Source: Rhodobacter sp.
GTDB taxonomy: Bacteria > Pseudomonadota > Alphaproteobacteria > Rhodobacterales > Rhodobacteraceae
DNA length: 64,000 nt
Direction of reading: 5' to 3'
Assembly: GCA_016704435.1 (NCBI GenBank)
Contig: JADJAB010000002.1
Location: 62,001-126,000 of the forward strand
Part shown: positions 7,306-16,904 of the stretch, one piece after another
Layout: the number at the start of each line of letters is the position of its first letter
Position numbering within the stretch: the first letter of the stretch is position 1
Translations under genes and position numbers: made by a program
Notes under the pieces: model-generated
Databases searched by the model: none
Seen by the model: the letters and a program-made list of their open reading frames with translations, nothing else
Told to the model about the DNA's origin: nothing

Positions 7306-8310
7306 ATGCAAGCCGACCCCATCCCGCTCTCGCTGCTCGATCTTGTCCGCGTGAAGCAGGGATCCGACGCCGCTGACGCCCTTGCCGAGGCGCAGGAGAT
7401 CGCGACCCATGTCGATCGCCTCGGCTTCAACCGCTACTGGGTGGCCGAGCATCACAACATGCAAAGCATCGCCTCGGCCGCAACGTCGGTGGTGCTGGCC
7501 CATGCCGGACAGCACACCAAGCGTATCCGCATCGGGTCGGGCGGGATCATGCTGCCGAACCATTCGCCCTATATCATCGCCGAGCAGTTCGGCACTTTGG
7601 CAGCGCTTTATCCGGGCCGGGTCGATCTGGGTTTGGGACGTGCCCCCGGCACCGATCAGGCCACCTTGCAGGCGATCCGCACCCCGCCCGGTGCGTCCGA
7701 ACGGTTTCCCCAGGACGTGATGGAGTTGATGCACTGGTTCTTGCCCGCGGATGAGCCCGGCTACATCCGGGCCTGGCCCGCCGCCGGCGCCAAAGTGGAT
7801 TTCTGGATGCTGGGGTCGTCGAATTTCGGCGCGATGCTGGCCGCCGAACTTGGGCTGCCCTATGCCTTCGCCTCGCATTTCGCGCCGGACTATCTGGATC
7901 AGGCGCTGCATCTTTACCGTTCGCGCTTCAAGCCCTCGGCGCAGTCGGGTCGCCCCCATGCCATGGTCGGCGTGAACGTGATCTGCGCCGAGAGCAGCAC
8001 CGAAGCCCGGCGGCAGTTCACCACGGCCCAGATGAGTTTCACCGGCATCTTCCGCAACGCCCGCGGCCTGTCGCAACCGCCGATCGACGATATCGAGACC
8101 TACTGGTCTGCGTCGGAAAAGGCCCAGGTCAGCCGGATGCTCGGCTGTGCCGTGGTCGGTGATCCGGCCGACGTGAAGGCCGGGTTGCTGACCCTTCAGG
8201 CCCGCACACAGGCCGATGAATTCATCATCGTGACAGATATCTTCGACGCCAGCGCCCGCAAACGCTCGCTTGCGCTGACGGCAGAGGCCTGGGGCCTCAG
8301 GGCCGGCTGA
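7306..8310 (+). CDS. LLM-class flavin-dependent oxidoreductase (MsnO8-like)
   Basis: 334 residues, luciferase-like monooxygenase fold. Recognisable family segments are IPLSLLDLVRVKQG at the start, RYWVAEHHNMQSIASAAT (residues 43-60), RIGSGGIMLPNHSP and PGRVDLGLGRAPGTD. This subfamily is bacterial-luciferase-like, using reduced flavin from a partner reductase; substrates are mostly unknown. The gene stands alone: rsgA is divergent upstream and a tRNA on the opposite strand follows 358 nt later. The ATG at 7306 begins the conserved N-terminus. Confidence 0.88.
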   Translation: MQADPIPLSLLDLVRVKQGSDAADALAEAQEIATHVDRLGFNRYWVAEHHNMQSIASAATSVVLAHAGQHTKRIRIGSGGIMLPNHSPYIIAEQFGTLAALYPGRVDLGLGRAPGTDQATLQAIRTPPGASERFPQDVMELMHWFLPADEPGYIRAWPAAGAKVDFWMLGSSNFGAMLAAELGLPYAFASHFAPDYLDQALHLYRSRFKPSAQSGRPHAMVGVNVICAESSTEARRQFTTAQMSFTGIFRNARGLSQPPIDDIETYWSASEKAQVSRMLGCAVVGDPADVKAGLLTLQARTQADEFIIVTDIFDASARKRSLALTAEAWGLRAG

Positions 8311-8668
8311 TCTCCGCTCGCCCATGAACGCTGAATCCGGAAGATCCGGACGGTTCAGGATCCGGGCAACCAGATGCGCCCGCGTCACGCATGCACGATC
8401 TTCCCAGGATTGCGCATGTCCCGGTCCTCCCTCTGCCGGCGATGGAATGAGACGCGCGAAGACGAAGGTCAGCCAAGCCCAGAGCGGGCGGGCTGTCCTG
8501 GTGGCAATGCCGGCGAATCGGGACGGCTGAACGGCTTCTCCGGTCATCGTCGGTCGTCTTGGCATCAGGTTCGGGGCGCAACAGGGCCCGCTTTCGGGAT
8601 CCGGAAGACTGATCCGCAGGCCGACAGTCGGTCTCGGCAACAGGCTGATTTTTCGGGATTTTCTAGAT
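8311..8668. other. 358-bp intergenic stretch, nothing recognised
   Basis: Between the LLM oxidoreductase and the 3' end of tRNA-Pro, two converging transcripts. Open frames on both strands here look like chance GC-rich frames. I see no strong hairpin with a T-tract. Confidence 0.5.
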
Positions 8669-8745
8669 TGGTCGGAGCGAGAGGATTCGAACCTCCGACC
8701 CCCTGCTCCCGAAGCAGGTGCGCTACCAGACTGCGCTACGCTCCG
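8669..8745 (-). tRNA. tRNA-Pro (anticodon CGG)
   Basis: 77 nt including an encoded CCA. The acceptor stem CGGAGCG pairs with CGCTCCG, followed by discriminator A and CCA. D-arm GCGC...GCGC, anticodon stem CCTGC/GCAGG with loop TTCGGGA (anticodon CGG), T-arm GGAGG-TTCGAAT-CCTCT. Reads CCG proline codons, which should be common in this GC-rich genome. A DMT transporter gene on the same strand ends 66 nt upstream of the tRNA's 3' end on the other side of the locus. Confidence 0.97.
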
Positions 8746-8810
8746 ACCGTGGGCGGGGATTACCCGCCGCCGCCGGCTTTGGCAAGGGGGACCAGCAGCG
8801 ATAATGCGCC

Positions 8811-9767
8811 TCAGCCCTCCTTCGGGGCGAACCGCTTCAGCCAGGTGCCGATCCGCGGGATCGTCCCCACATCCAGCCGCGAACGGTTTTCCAGCACCGG
8901 GCGGTTGCGCGACACATCCGGCGTGCCCTCGCGCAGCACGATATAGATCCCGCTTGCGATGATCACCGCCGCGCCGGCCGCCGTCCAGCTGTCGATCCTT
9001 TCGTCGAACAGAAGCCAGCCGTAGAACGCCGCCCAGATGATCTGGCTGTATTGCATCGGCGCCACGATCACCGCCGGCGCGGCGCGATAGGCCGCGATGA
9101 TCAGCGCAGCGCCGGCCATGCCCAGCAGGGCGATCACCCCGGTCAGGGCCAGGTGTTCCACCGGCATCGGGCGGTAGACGAAGGGCAGCGCCAGCCCCAT
9201 CGCCGCGACCGACATCAGCATCGGATACATCATCAGCACGACCGAGCGTTCCTCCTTGCCGATCTTGCGCACGATGACCGAGGTCAGCGCGCCGGTGAAC
9301 GCCGCCCCCAGACCGGCCAGATGGCCGATCGACATCGGCGCCGATCCCGGCCGCAGCACGATCAGCACGCCCGCCAGTCCCACCAGCACCGCCAGACCGC
9401 GACGCAGGCCGACCTTTTCGCCCAGCATCGGGATCGACAAGAGCGTGATGATCAACGGCATGGCGAACAGCATGGCATAGCATTGCGCCATCGGCAGGAC
9501 GGAAAAGGCAAAGAACCCCATCGCCCCGGTCGCCACGCCGGTGATCGACCGCAACAGCGACCACCACGGATGGCGCGGCACCAGATTGCCGTCGGTGCGG
9601 TCGCTGAGCAGCAGGACCGATACCAGCGGAAAACTGAGCAGGCCCGAAAAGAAGATGATCTGGAACGAGGTGTAATGCGCCCCCAGCGTCTTCACCACCA
9701 CGTCATGCGTGGCGTAGAGCCCAAAGGCCGCGAGCGAGAGCAGCGCACCGCGCAAGACTGGGGACAT
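8811..9767 (-). CDS. DMT-superfamily (EamA) transporter
   Basis: 318 residues, ten predicted membrane helices in two EamA repeats, the usual size. Family marks include LYATHDVVVKTLG in helix 1, the EKVGLRRGLAVLVGLAGVLIVLRPG segment typical of the end of repeat one, and its counterpart FDERIDSWTAAGAAVIIASGIYIVLRE in repeat two. These are inner-membrane drug or metabolite exporters; substrate unknown. A cytoplasmic tail of about 40 residues (ending RFAPKEG) follows the last helix. It is 124 nt downstream of an L,D-transpeptidase gene on the same strand. Confidence 0.88.
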   Translation of the reverse strand: MSPVLRGALLSLAAFGLYATHDVVVKTLGAHYTSFQIIFFSGLLSFPLVSVLLLSDRTDGNLVPRHPWWSLLRSITGVATGAMGFFAFSVLPMAQCYAMLFAMPLIITLLSIPMLGEKVGLRRGLAVLVGLAGVLIVLRPGSAPMSIGHLAGLGAAFTGALTSVIVRKIGKEERSVVLMMYPMLMSVAAMGLALPFVYRPMPVEHLALTGVIALLGMAGAALIIAAYRAAPAVIVAPMQYSQIIWAAFYGWLLFDERIDSWTAAGAAVIIASGIYIVLREGTPDVSRNRPVLENRSRLDVGTIPRIGTWLKRFAPKEG

Positions 9768-9891
9768 GATGGCATTTCCGTTGGAAGGGACGCAATCTGC
9801 GCCCCTGTTAGCGGCAACATCCTCGCCAAATCCTGCGCCAGGCGCAAGGGTGCCCCGCCAAGAAAAGACCCGTTGCCCGGAGCCGGATCGC

Positions 9892-10479
9892 TCAGATCAG
9901 CCGGACCTGGGTGCCGATCGGCGCCACCGCGAACAGCGCCGCGATATGCTCGTTGTAAAGCCCGACACAGCCCGACGACGACCGCCGCCCGATCTTGCGG
10001 GTGTCATGGGTGCCGTGGATGATATAGGCGGGCCAGCCCAGGTACATCGCATGCGTTCCCAGCGGGTTGGACGGGCCCGGCGGGGTATATTTCAGCGTCG
10101 GGTCACTTTCCAGCATCGACGGAGTCGGCGTCCAGTCCGGGCCGACCTTCTTGCGCACGATCTCGGTATAGCCGCGGCGGGTCAGGTCTTCGGTCATCGG
10201 AACCGAGCTGGGGTAAAGCCGGTAGTCCGCCCCGTCCGCAGACCAGTAATGCAGCGCCCGCGACACCAGGTCAGCCACGATCGCGCCCTTGCCGAGGCTG
10301 TCGAAGTGATCTTCCCAGCGTTGCGGCACGAAGCTGGAGGTGTTGTTGCGCACGACCTCGGGGGCGATGACCTCGGGTGGGCGAACCTCGGCCCGCAGGA
10401 TCGACGGGGCGGCCAGCGGAAACAGCCCGGCGGCACCGCCGATGATCAGGTTGCGCCGCGAAAGGGTGGGGATCGCCAT
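9892..10479 (-). CDS. Twin-arginine-exported L,D-transpeptidase (YkuD)
   Basis: 195 residues. The signal peptide SRRNLIIGGAAG has the twin-arginine pattern, so export in folded form is likely, with cleavage near residue 30. The YkuD catalytic domain includes H155 in IIHGTH and nucleophile C171 in SSSGCVGL. Such enzymes make 3-3 peptidoglycan cross-links or anchor outer-membrane lipoproteins to the wall. The consensus after the cysteine is usually [IV]-R; here it is V-G, a change noted under findings. It follows leuB by 113 nt on the same strand. Confidence 0.9.
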   Translation of the reverse strand: MAIPTLSRRNLIIGGAAGLFPLAAPSILRAEVRPPEVIAPEVVRNNTSSFVPQRWEDHFDSLGKGAIVADLVSRALHYWSADGADYRLYPSSVPMTEDLTRRGYTEIVRKKVGPDWTPTPSMLESDPTLKYTPPGPSNPLGTHAMYLGWPAYIIHGTHDTRKIGRRSSSGCVGLYNEHIAALFAVAPIGTQVRLI

Positions 10480-10592
10480 GGTGTCACTCCTTCTTCCAGA
10501 CCGGTTTCTACCTGTCGCGAAGAAGGGTCCGGGTCCAGACCCTTGCCGTCACATCTGAGTCACAAGGCGGTCAGGGCCGCGTGATCCGGCGC

Positions 10593-11700
10593 TCAGAGGC
10601 TGGCGTCCAGTGCCGCCAGAACCGCGTCGCCCATCTGGCCGGTGGTGACCGGGGTGCCGCCTTCGGGACCCATCAGATCGGCGGTGCGCAAGCCGTCGGC
10701 CAGCACCTTTTCCACCGCCCCTTTCGACGCGGGTGGCCTCGTCGCCAAGGTCGAAGGAGTAGCGCAGCGCCATGGCGAACGACAGGATGCAGGCGATCGG
10801 GTTGGCCTTGCCCTGCCCGGCGATATCGGGGGCCGAGCCGTGGACCGGCTCGTACAGCGCCTTGGGGCGGCCACTGGCCATCGGCGCGCCCAGGCTGGCC
10901 GAGGGCAGCATGCCCAGCGACCCGGTCAGCATCGCGGCCATGTCCGACAACAGGTCGCCAAAGAGGTTGTCGGTCACGATCACGTCGAACTGCTTGGGCC
11001 AGCGGCAAAGCTGCATCGCGCCCGCATCGGCATACATGTGCGAAAGCTCGACATCGGGATAGTCGCGGTCATGCACTTCCTGCACCACCTCGCGCCACAG
11101 GATGCCGGATTCCATCACATTGGCCTTCTCCATCGAGCAGACCTTGTTGTTGCGCTTGCGGGCCAGCTCAAAGGCTGATTTGGCGACGCGGGCAATCTCG
11201 GATTCGGTATAGCGCTGGGTGTTGATGCCCACCCGCTCGTTGCCTTCCTTGAAGATGCCGCGGGGTTCGCCGAAGTAGACGCCGCTGGTCAATTCGCGGA
11301 CGATGACGATATCAAGGCCGGAGACGACGTCCTTTTTCAGCGACGAGAAATCGGCCAGCGCGTCGAAGCATTGCGCCGGGCGCAGGTTCGAAAAGAGGTC
11401 CATCTCCTTGCGAAGGCGCAGAAGACCGCGCTCGGGCTTCACGCTGAAGTCCAGCTTGTCGTATTTCGGCCCACCCACAGCGCCCAGCAGCACCGCGTCC
11501 ACCGCCTGCGCCTTGGCCATGGTGGCGTCGGTCAAGGGCGTGCCGTGGGCGTCGTAGGCGCATCCGCCGACCAGGTCTTCCGAGACGTCGAACAGGATGC
11601 CGCGACGCGCGCCCATCCAGCCGATGATCTTTTTCACCTCGGCCATGACTTCGGGGCCGATGCCGTCGCCGGCAAGGATGAGGAGAGAGGGGTTGGCCAT
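10593..11700 (-). CDS. leuB: 3-isopropylmalate dehydrogenase, frameshifted near 3' end
   Basis: Oxidative decarboxylation of 3-isopropylmalate in leucine synthesis. The N-terminus SLLILAGDGIGPEVM, the substrate-binding RLRKEMDLFSNLRP, the catalytic lysine/aspartate region (MYADAGAMQL, VTDNLFGDLLSD) and HGSAPDIAGQ are all intact. After DEATRV the frame runs into unrelated sequence to 10549. Removing one base from the C run at 10718-10721 restores the family C-terminus (KVLADGLRTADL ... ALDASL) with stop at 10593 and about 368 residues. I treat this as a sequencing indel because the gene is otherwise perfect. Confidence 0.92.
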
Positions 11701-11810
11701 CGGGCGCGCTCCGTCAGAAGGGGGTCGCGGGTGGCCTAGCCAAAGGGCGCAGCGGGGTCAAGACACCGGCGGGCGCCCCATGGCAGGACAGCATGGCGCA
11801 AGCAACGGAC

Positions 11811-12731
11811 TCAGTGGCCTTTCAGGGTCGAATTCAGGATGACCTGGCCCCTGGTGAGCGGTGAAAGAGCGGCGCAGAGGAAATCCCAGACCCGCGCGAC
11901 GCGGGGGGTGCGGCGCAGCGACGGGGCCGCCACGATCCACAGGGGCAGCCGCGGCAGCGCGACAAGGCCATCAAGGCGCTGCACCGCGGGATCGGCGTCG
12001 CCGATCAGCCGCGGCATTCCGCCTATGCCAAGGCCCGCGCGGACCAGCATCCAGTAGACCAGTCGATCGTCGCAGCGGACGGGAAAATCCTCGCGCGTCC
12101 GGGGCACGCCAAGGCTGGCCATCAGCCGCAGGATGGTGTCGGAGCGGTCGAAGCCGACGAAGGGCAGCTGCAACAGGGCATCGACCGTGGCGGGGGTGCC
12201 ATGACGGTCCAGCAGACCGGGGGCGGCGTATAGCGCCATTTCCATATCGCCCAGATGGCGGGCGACCAGGTCGGGTTGCGAGGGCCGGACCATCCGCAAT
12301 GCGATGTCGGCTTCTCGGGCCAAGAGGTTCTCGACGGTGTCTGTGGGGACAAGGTCGATCTCGATCCCCGGCTCTTCGGCGCGCAGTCGGGCCAGGATCG
12401 GCGGCAGGATATGGGCACTGGTGATGCGGCTGGCGGTCAGGCGGACAGGGCCTTCCAGCGCCAGCGCGCGGCCCGCCGCCGCCAGGGACAACGCCCGAGC
12501 CGCCTCGCGCATGGCATGGGCGGCAGGGATCAGCGCCTGCATCGCCTCGGTCGGGATCAGACCGCGCGGGACGCGGGCAAACAGCGACAGGCCAAGGGCA
12601 GCCTCGGCCTCGGCCACATGGCGGCCAAGGGTCGGCTGGCTTTGCCCGGTGGCGCGGGCGGCGGCGGTCAGCGAGCCATGGTCGACCACGGCAAGAAGCG
12701 AGCGGATCAGGGTCCAGTCGAGCATATCCAT
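11811..12731 (-). CDS. LysR-type transcriptional regulator
   Basis: 306 residues. N-terminal winged helix (about residues 4-62) with the LTAAARATGQSQPTLGRHVA recognition region, then a periplasmic-binding-like effector domain. It is divergent from the epimerase-like gene at 12824 with 92 nt between start codons, the classic arrangement for a LysR regulator and its target. It probably controls that gene and its own expression. It sits downstream of no obvious operon partner; leuB follows on the same strand after 110 nt. Effector unknown. Confidence 0.9.
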   Translation of the reverse strand: MDMLDWTLIRSLLAVVDHGSLTAAARATGQSQPTLGRHVAEAEAALGLSLFARVPRGLIPTEAMQALIPAAHAMREAARALSLAAAGRALALEGPVRLTASRITSAHILPPILARLRAEEPGIEIDLVPTDTVENLLAREADIALRMVRPSQPDLVARHLGDMEMALYAAPGLLDRHGTPATVDALLQLPFVGFDRSDTILRLMASLGVPRTREDFPVRCDDRLVYWMLVRAGLGIGGMPRLIGDADPAVQRLDGLVALPRLPLWIVAAPSLRRTPRVARVWDFLCAALSPLTRGQVILNSTLKGH

Positions 12732-12823
12732 ACGGATATGAATAGCAGAGGATCGTTTTCTTGCAATTTCAATTCACGATGCGAGGAAACATGTCAGGTT
12801 TGCGAAAATGACAGGAGGCCGGA

Positions 12824-13717
12824 ATGGCATGGGTGGCATTGGTGGCAGGGGCGGGCGGCAACTTCGGCGGCGCGATGTCCGATGCATTGCGGTACGCGGG
12901 CTGGGAGGTTCGGGCCTATGCGCGCGGGACCGACATGGCGGCAGCAGCCAAGGGGGCCAGCGTGATCGTGAACGGGCTGAATCCGCCAGGTTATCACGAC
13001 TGGGCGCGGTTGATCCCCGAGATCACCCTTGCGGTTCTGGCGGCCGCGAAAGCCAGCGGGGCGCGGGTACTGGTGCCGGGGAATGTCTATGTCTACGGGC
13101 GGCAACCGGCTCCCTGGGGACCTTGGACGCCGCATGTGCCGTGCAGTCGCAAGGGCCGGGTCAGGGCAGAGATGGAAGCACGGTATCGGGCGGCGGCCGA
13201 CGGGGGCGCCGCGCGGGTGCTGATCCTGCGAGGCGGGGATTTCATTGCGCCGGGGGCAAAAGTGGGGTTGTGGCCGCAGGTGGTGCTGAAGCCGCTGGCC
13301 AAGGGGCGGATCGTGGCGATGGGCGATCCGGGCGCGCGGCGGGCGCATGCGTATCTGCCCGACATGGCGCGGGCGGGTGTGGGGTTGCTGTCGCAAGAGG
13401 GGCCGGACTTCGTGGATATGCCCTTTGCGGGTTTGGCATTCTCGGTCGACGATCTGGCGGCGGCGATTGGCCGGGTGACGAGGCGGGTGATGGGGCGGGT
13501 GACGGGGCGGGTGCCGCAGGTGGTGCCCTTTGCGTGGTGGCAGATGCGGCTGGCAGCACCCTTTTGGGAACTGGCGCGGGAGTTGGCCGAGATGCGGTAT
13601 CTTTACGATCTGCCGCATGAGTTGGATGAGGGGCCATTGGCGGCGGCGCTGCCGGGGTTTGCGGCCACACCGCTGGATGACGTGCTGCGGGCGGTGTTGC
13701 AGGTCTTCGACCGGTAG
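12824..13717 (+). CDS. NAD(P)-dependent epimerase/dehydratase-like protein
   Basis: 297 residues, extended short-chain dehydrogenase (Rossmann) fold with nucleotide loop VAGAGGNFGGAM at residues 7-18. The usual YxxxK pair is not obvious: the position after GNVYVYGRQP reads differently, so catalysis may be atypical (NmrA-like or non-catalytic). An Arg/Gly/Val-rich repeat near residues 218-230 (GRVTRRVMGRVTGRVPQV) is peculiar and may be a short tandem expansion. A LysR gene is divergent immediately upstream. RBS AGGAGG lies just before the ATG. Function beyond oxidoreductase-like is not assignable. Confidence 0.78.
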   Translation: MAWVALVAGAGGNFGGAMSDALRYAGWEVRAYARGTDMAAAAKGASVIVNGLNPPGYHDWARLIPEITLAVLAAAKASGARVLVPGNVYVYGRQPAPWGPWTPHVPCSRKGRVRAEMEARYRAAADGGAARVLILRGGDFIAPGAKVGLWPQVVLKPLAKGRIVAMGDPGARRAHAYLPDMARAGVGLLSQEGPDFVDMPFAGLAFSVDDLAAAIGRVTRRVMGRVTGRVPQVVPFAWWQMRLAAPFWELARELAEMRYLYDLPHELDEGPLAAALPGFAATPLDDVLRAVLQVFDR

Positions 13718-13737
13718 GATGGGCGGTATCGCCGATC

Positions 13738-14901
13738 CTACGGAAGGATGATCTCGACCCAGACCGGACGGTGCCGCGAGGCCTGCGCCAGCGTGACGGC
13801 CAGCGGGTCGCTGTCGGGGGGCCAGAGGACTCCGGCAGCCGTCACGGTCAGGTCTCCGGAAGGCAGGATGTAATCGACCCGCAGCCCGCCGAAATCGTAA
13901 AGCGCGGTATCCAGCGCGGGGTCGCCGGACTGGGCGGGCTCGGCCCGGCCATGCGTGCCCCTGGGCGCCGGGTCTTGCAGGAAGCGGTGGGTCATCAGCG
14001 CGGCGATCCCGTCGCGCAGGCCGTCGCCATCAGCCGCGTCCAGGTTGGCGTCTCCGATCACCATGAACGACGGTTTCGGTTGTGGCAACGGCAATGCACC
14101 GTCAAGAAGGAGGCGCCAGAAAACGGCCTCGTCATGGTTTCGGCGGCCGTTCCAGTCTTCCGGCCCGTCGAAGACGGGTGGGGTGGCGTGGAAGGCCAGC
14201 AGGGTCAGTCGAAGGCCGGCGGGAGTGATGACGGGCACCTGCCAATGGCCGGTGGTGGACAGGCGCTGGATGGCGGTGATCTCGGCGGGCGTACCGGGGG
14301 GGATCAGGTTTCCCGGCAGATCGGCCCAGAAAAAGGCGGAGTGGTCGAGCACCCCGGCTTCGTCGATCGGCAGGCGCGACAGGATCGCCATCCCGGCCTG
14401 ACCTGAAAAGCGGCCCCAGCCCTGTGCGTCTTCCGGCTCACCCAGCCGGCCGTCGCCGTCAAGGTCGAGGCCGGTTTGCAGGCCCGTGTTGGGCCGCAAG
14501 GCGAAGATGTGCGGATAGGGGTGGCCCGCGGCCACGAGCCTTTCTTCCAGCAGCGACAGCGCGACAAGGCCGCGATCGTAGTCGACCGAAGTCAGCAGCA
14601 GCACATCGGCATCCAGTGCTGCGATCACCGCGATGGCGGCATCGACCTGAGGGTCCTTGCCGCCGGCGATGGCCTCGGCCAGCAGGCCCGGCCCTTCGCG
14701 CGACAGATCGGCATTCCAGGTGGCGATGCGCAGGCTTTCGGCCGCCGCCGCAAGCGGCAGCAGCGCCAGCGCCAGGATCAGGCCAAGGCCACCGGCTGTC
14801 CGGGCAACGCGCCGTTGGTGTCGCGCTTTTCGCGGATCATCCGGGCGATGCGGCCCATGGCGATACCGCGCATCAGAAGGCTGGCCGGAAGGAAGGCCCA
14901 T
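13738..14901 (-). CDS. Exported endonuclease/exonuclease/phosphatase-family protein
   Basis: DNase I-like fold: RIATWNADLS opens the mature domain, followed by GDANLDAADGDG, RVDYILPS and the C-terminal RHRPVWVEI histidine. A secretion signal (GLILALALLPLAAAA) precedes it, so the product is periplasmic or secreted. Similar proteins are annotated as extracellular nucleases or phosphatases with EF-hand-like DLDGDGRLGE stretches. The start is unsettled. The only ATG in frame upstream of the signal peptide is at 14901, 124 nt inside the upstream membrane-protein gene, giving an unusually long N-region. An indel hiding the true start is possible. Confidence 0.8.
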   Translation of the reverse strand: MGLPSGQPSDARYRHGPHRPDDPRKARHQRRVARTAGGLGLILALALLPLAAAAESLRIATWNADLSREGPGLLAEAIAGGKDPQVDAAIAVIAALDADVLLLTSVDYDRGLVALSLLEERLVAAGHPYPHIFALRPNTGLQTGLDLDGDGRLGEPEDAQGWGRFSGQAGMAILSRLPIDEAGVLDHSAFFWADLPGNLIPPGTPAEITAIQRLSTTGHWQVPVITPAGLRLTLLAFHATPPVFDGPEDWNGRRNHDEAVFWRLLLDGALPLPQPKPSFMVIGDANLDAADGDGLRDGIAALMTHRFLQDPAPRGTHGRAEPAQSGDPALDTALYDFGGLRVDYILPSGDLTVTAAGVLWPPDSDPLAVTLAQASRHRPVWVEIILP

Positions 14902-15614
14902 GCTGTCATCGTCCAGATCAGGGTTTGCGGCGAGGTCAGCGTCAGCGGTTGAAAGCCGATCGAGGCCAAGCTTACCACGGCGGGGATGAGGAACGGAAGC
15001 AGGAAGCCCAGCGCCAGGTTGCCGCGCGCGTCACGCTCCAGCCGGTCGACGATGTCGCCGCCGGCGGTCGGCTCGAAGGTCGGCAGGTTGACCCAGACGT
15101 TGAAGGTGGCATGCCGGCCGGGCCATGACCGCAGCTTGAACACCACGACGAAGAACGCCAGCGCGATCAGCGACAGGATATAGGCGGTGCCGGCGGCAGT
15201 GCGCACGGCCATCACCTGATCCTCCGACGCGCCGTCGGCCATCATCATGGTGGCCAGGCGGACCGGCGAATAGGGAAAGTCCATCGCATGGCCGATCAGG
15301 ATGCCCACCGCCTCGAACAGGCGCGGGAACGCGGCATCGCTTTCCTTGGCCGCACAGATCACCGACAGCACGAAAACGATGGCGAACAGCATCAGATAGC
15401 GCACCCGGTTGAAGGGCGGCGCGTCGCGGAACTCGACCAGGCTGGGATAGGCGGCGTTGTATTCGGCAAAGGTCAGCGCGCCGGCGAACAGCGCCACAAG
15501 GGCAACCATCTGCTTGGTATCGGTGCCGATCCCCGGCAGGATCACCGAGGGCGTGGCGACCAGCACCATCACCAGAAACGCACGCACCAGCGCGCCGGTC
15601 AGCCGAGAGACCAC
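14778..15614 (-). CDS. Conserved multi-pass membrane protein
   Basis: About 278 residues if started at the GTG at 15614, which has GAGGG 9-13 nt upstream; a TTG at 15713 would add 33 residues that look non-conserved. Six or so hydrophobic segments are visible (for example AFLVMVLVATPSVILPG and YILSLIALAFFVVVF), with a soluble stretch in the middle (LPTFEPTAGGDIVDRLERD). I do not recognise a named family, although such genes sit beside this nuclease in other Rhodobacteraceae as far as I recall. It overlaps the downstream nuclease frame, so the two are likely co-transcribed. Confidence 0.7.
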   Translation of the reverse strand: MVSRLTGALVRAFLVMVLVATPSVILPGIGTDTKQMVALVALFAGALTFAEYNAAYPSLVEFRDAPPFNRVRYLMLFAIVFVLSVICAAKESDAAFPRLFEAVGILIGHAMDFPYSPVRLATMMMADGASEDQVMAVRTAAGTAYILSLIALAFFVVVFKLRSWPGRHATFNVWVNLPTFEPTAGGDIVDRLERDARGNLALGFLLPFLIPAVVSLASIGFQPLTLTSPQTLIWTMTAWAFLPASLLMRGIAMGRIARMIREKRDTNGALPGQPVALA

Positions 15615-16091
15615 TGCTCTTGCACCCTCAAGATGGACGAACGCGATGCGATGCCGCGCCCTTGTTCCAACGATATCCCGCACATTGTGGCGGATTGCCT
15701 CAATCTTGCCCAATTTGTGCCTTCTTTCGCCAAGGGTGGCAACCAGTGCCTAAGGTTAACCGCGGGCAGATGGCGCTTTCGCGGCGAAGGTGTTGCAGGA
15801 TTGAATCAAAGCCGGGGTTTCACCGGGGCGGCTTCAAGGCAAACCCGAGGCAGAACGCAAGATGTTGTGGTGGCGAGGTTTTCTGGCGCTAGGCGGGTGG
15901 GGAGCGTTGTCTGTCAGATGCGGCGTGCCTCATTCCGCGCGGCCTTACCCGTCAGCATTGCCCTCGGTGATGCGGACCGGACCGACGCTGATAGCCTGCC
16001 GGCCGGGCCGACCGCGCGCGAACGCAACGTCATCCGCTCTTGATCTGCGTCATTTACTGGTCGTCCGCCTCCGCTTACTGCCTGAAGGAAG
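15615..16091. other. 477-bp intergenic stretch, promoters only
   Basis: Separates the divergent membrane-protein gene and the transglutaminase-like gene, so it carries both promoters. Base composition is somewhat less GC-rich around 15700-15860. I see no convincing small gene, RNA or repeat. Confidence 0.5.
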
Positions 16092-16802
16092 ATGGAAAAC
16101 TTGGTCGACTTCGATCATCCGCTTGTCGTGCAGACCGCCCAAAGACTGACCACGGGCGCCGAGAAGCCTGAAGACGCACTGGAGCGGCTTTTCCTCTTTG
16201 TGCGCGACAGCATCGTGTTCGCCTTCCCGCCGGAGGGTGACTACGTCAAGGCCTCTGAAACGATCGAGCGAGGCTATGGTCAGTGCAACACGAAAGGGAC
16301 CCTGTTCCTGGCCCTTTGCAAAGCGAGTGGCATTCCGGCAAGGCTTCACTTTTCGCAGATCTCCAAGGAAATCCAGCACGGCTTCTTTACCGGTCTGCCC
16401 TACTGGCTGATGCCGGACCAGATATCCCACAGTTGGCTGGAGGTGGAAATCGACGGTCGCTGGCACCCGATAGACACATACATTAACGACCTTCCGCTGC
16501 ATGATGCGGCAGTGGTCGAGGTGAAAAGACGCGGCTGGAAAACCGGGTTCTCGGTCAGCCGCGCCAAGGGTGAACCAAGCGCGGAGTTGAGGCTGGATGG
16601 GCAGCACTATTCCCAAATGGCCGCAATCGGTAGAGACGATGGGGTCTGGGAAGAGCCGTCCGAGTTCTACGCCGGGCCAAGGTATCTGAACAAGGTCGAG
16701 CCGGTCCGGCAATGGCTGTATCGCCTGTTCCTGCCAGTCGTGAATGGCCGCGTGGCACGCCTGCGCAATCAGGCTTTGCCGGCAGCCGTCGACAAGGGTT
16801 AG
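16092..16802 (+). CDS. Transglutaminase-like cysteine protease-fold protein
   Basis: 236 residues. The papain-like triad of transglutaminase-core proteins is visible: C65 in GYGQCNTKGT, H113 in ISHSWLEVEIDG and D128 in WHPIDTYI. Bacterial members act as proteases or amidases rather than protein cross-linkers. There is no signal peptide, so it is probably cytoplasmic. The ATG at 16092 is preceded by GAAGGAAG. Composition is slightly less GC-rich than its neighbours. It converges with leuD (102 nt between ends) and has no operon partner. Confidence 0.8.
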   Translation: MENLVDFDHPLVVQTAQRLTTGAEKPEDALERLFLFVRDSIVFAFPPEGDYVKASETIERGYGQCNTKGTLFLALCKASGIPARLHFSQISKEIQHGFFTGLPYWLMPDQISHSWLEVEIDGRWHPIDTYINDLPLHDAAVVEVKRRGWKTGFSVSRAKGEPSAELRLDGQHYSQMAAIGRDDGVWEEPSEFYAGPRYLNKVEPVRQWLYRLFLPVVNGRVARLRNQALPAAVDKG

Positions 16803-16904
16803 GCCATCTGCCAGCGGTCACGATGGCAGCCTTCCCGTCGGCAAATGTCCCGGACGAGAAATGCCCGGCCCCTGAACGGGACCGGTTTTCCGCATAATCT
16901 GCTC

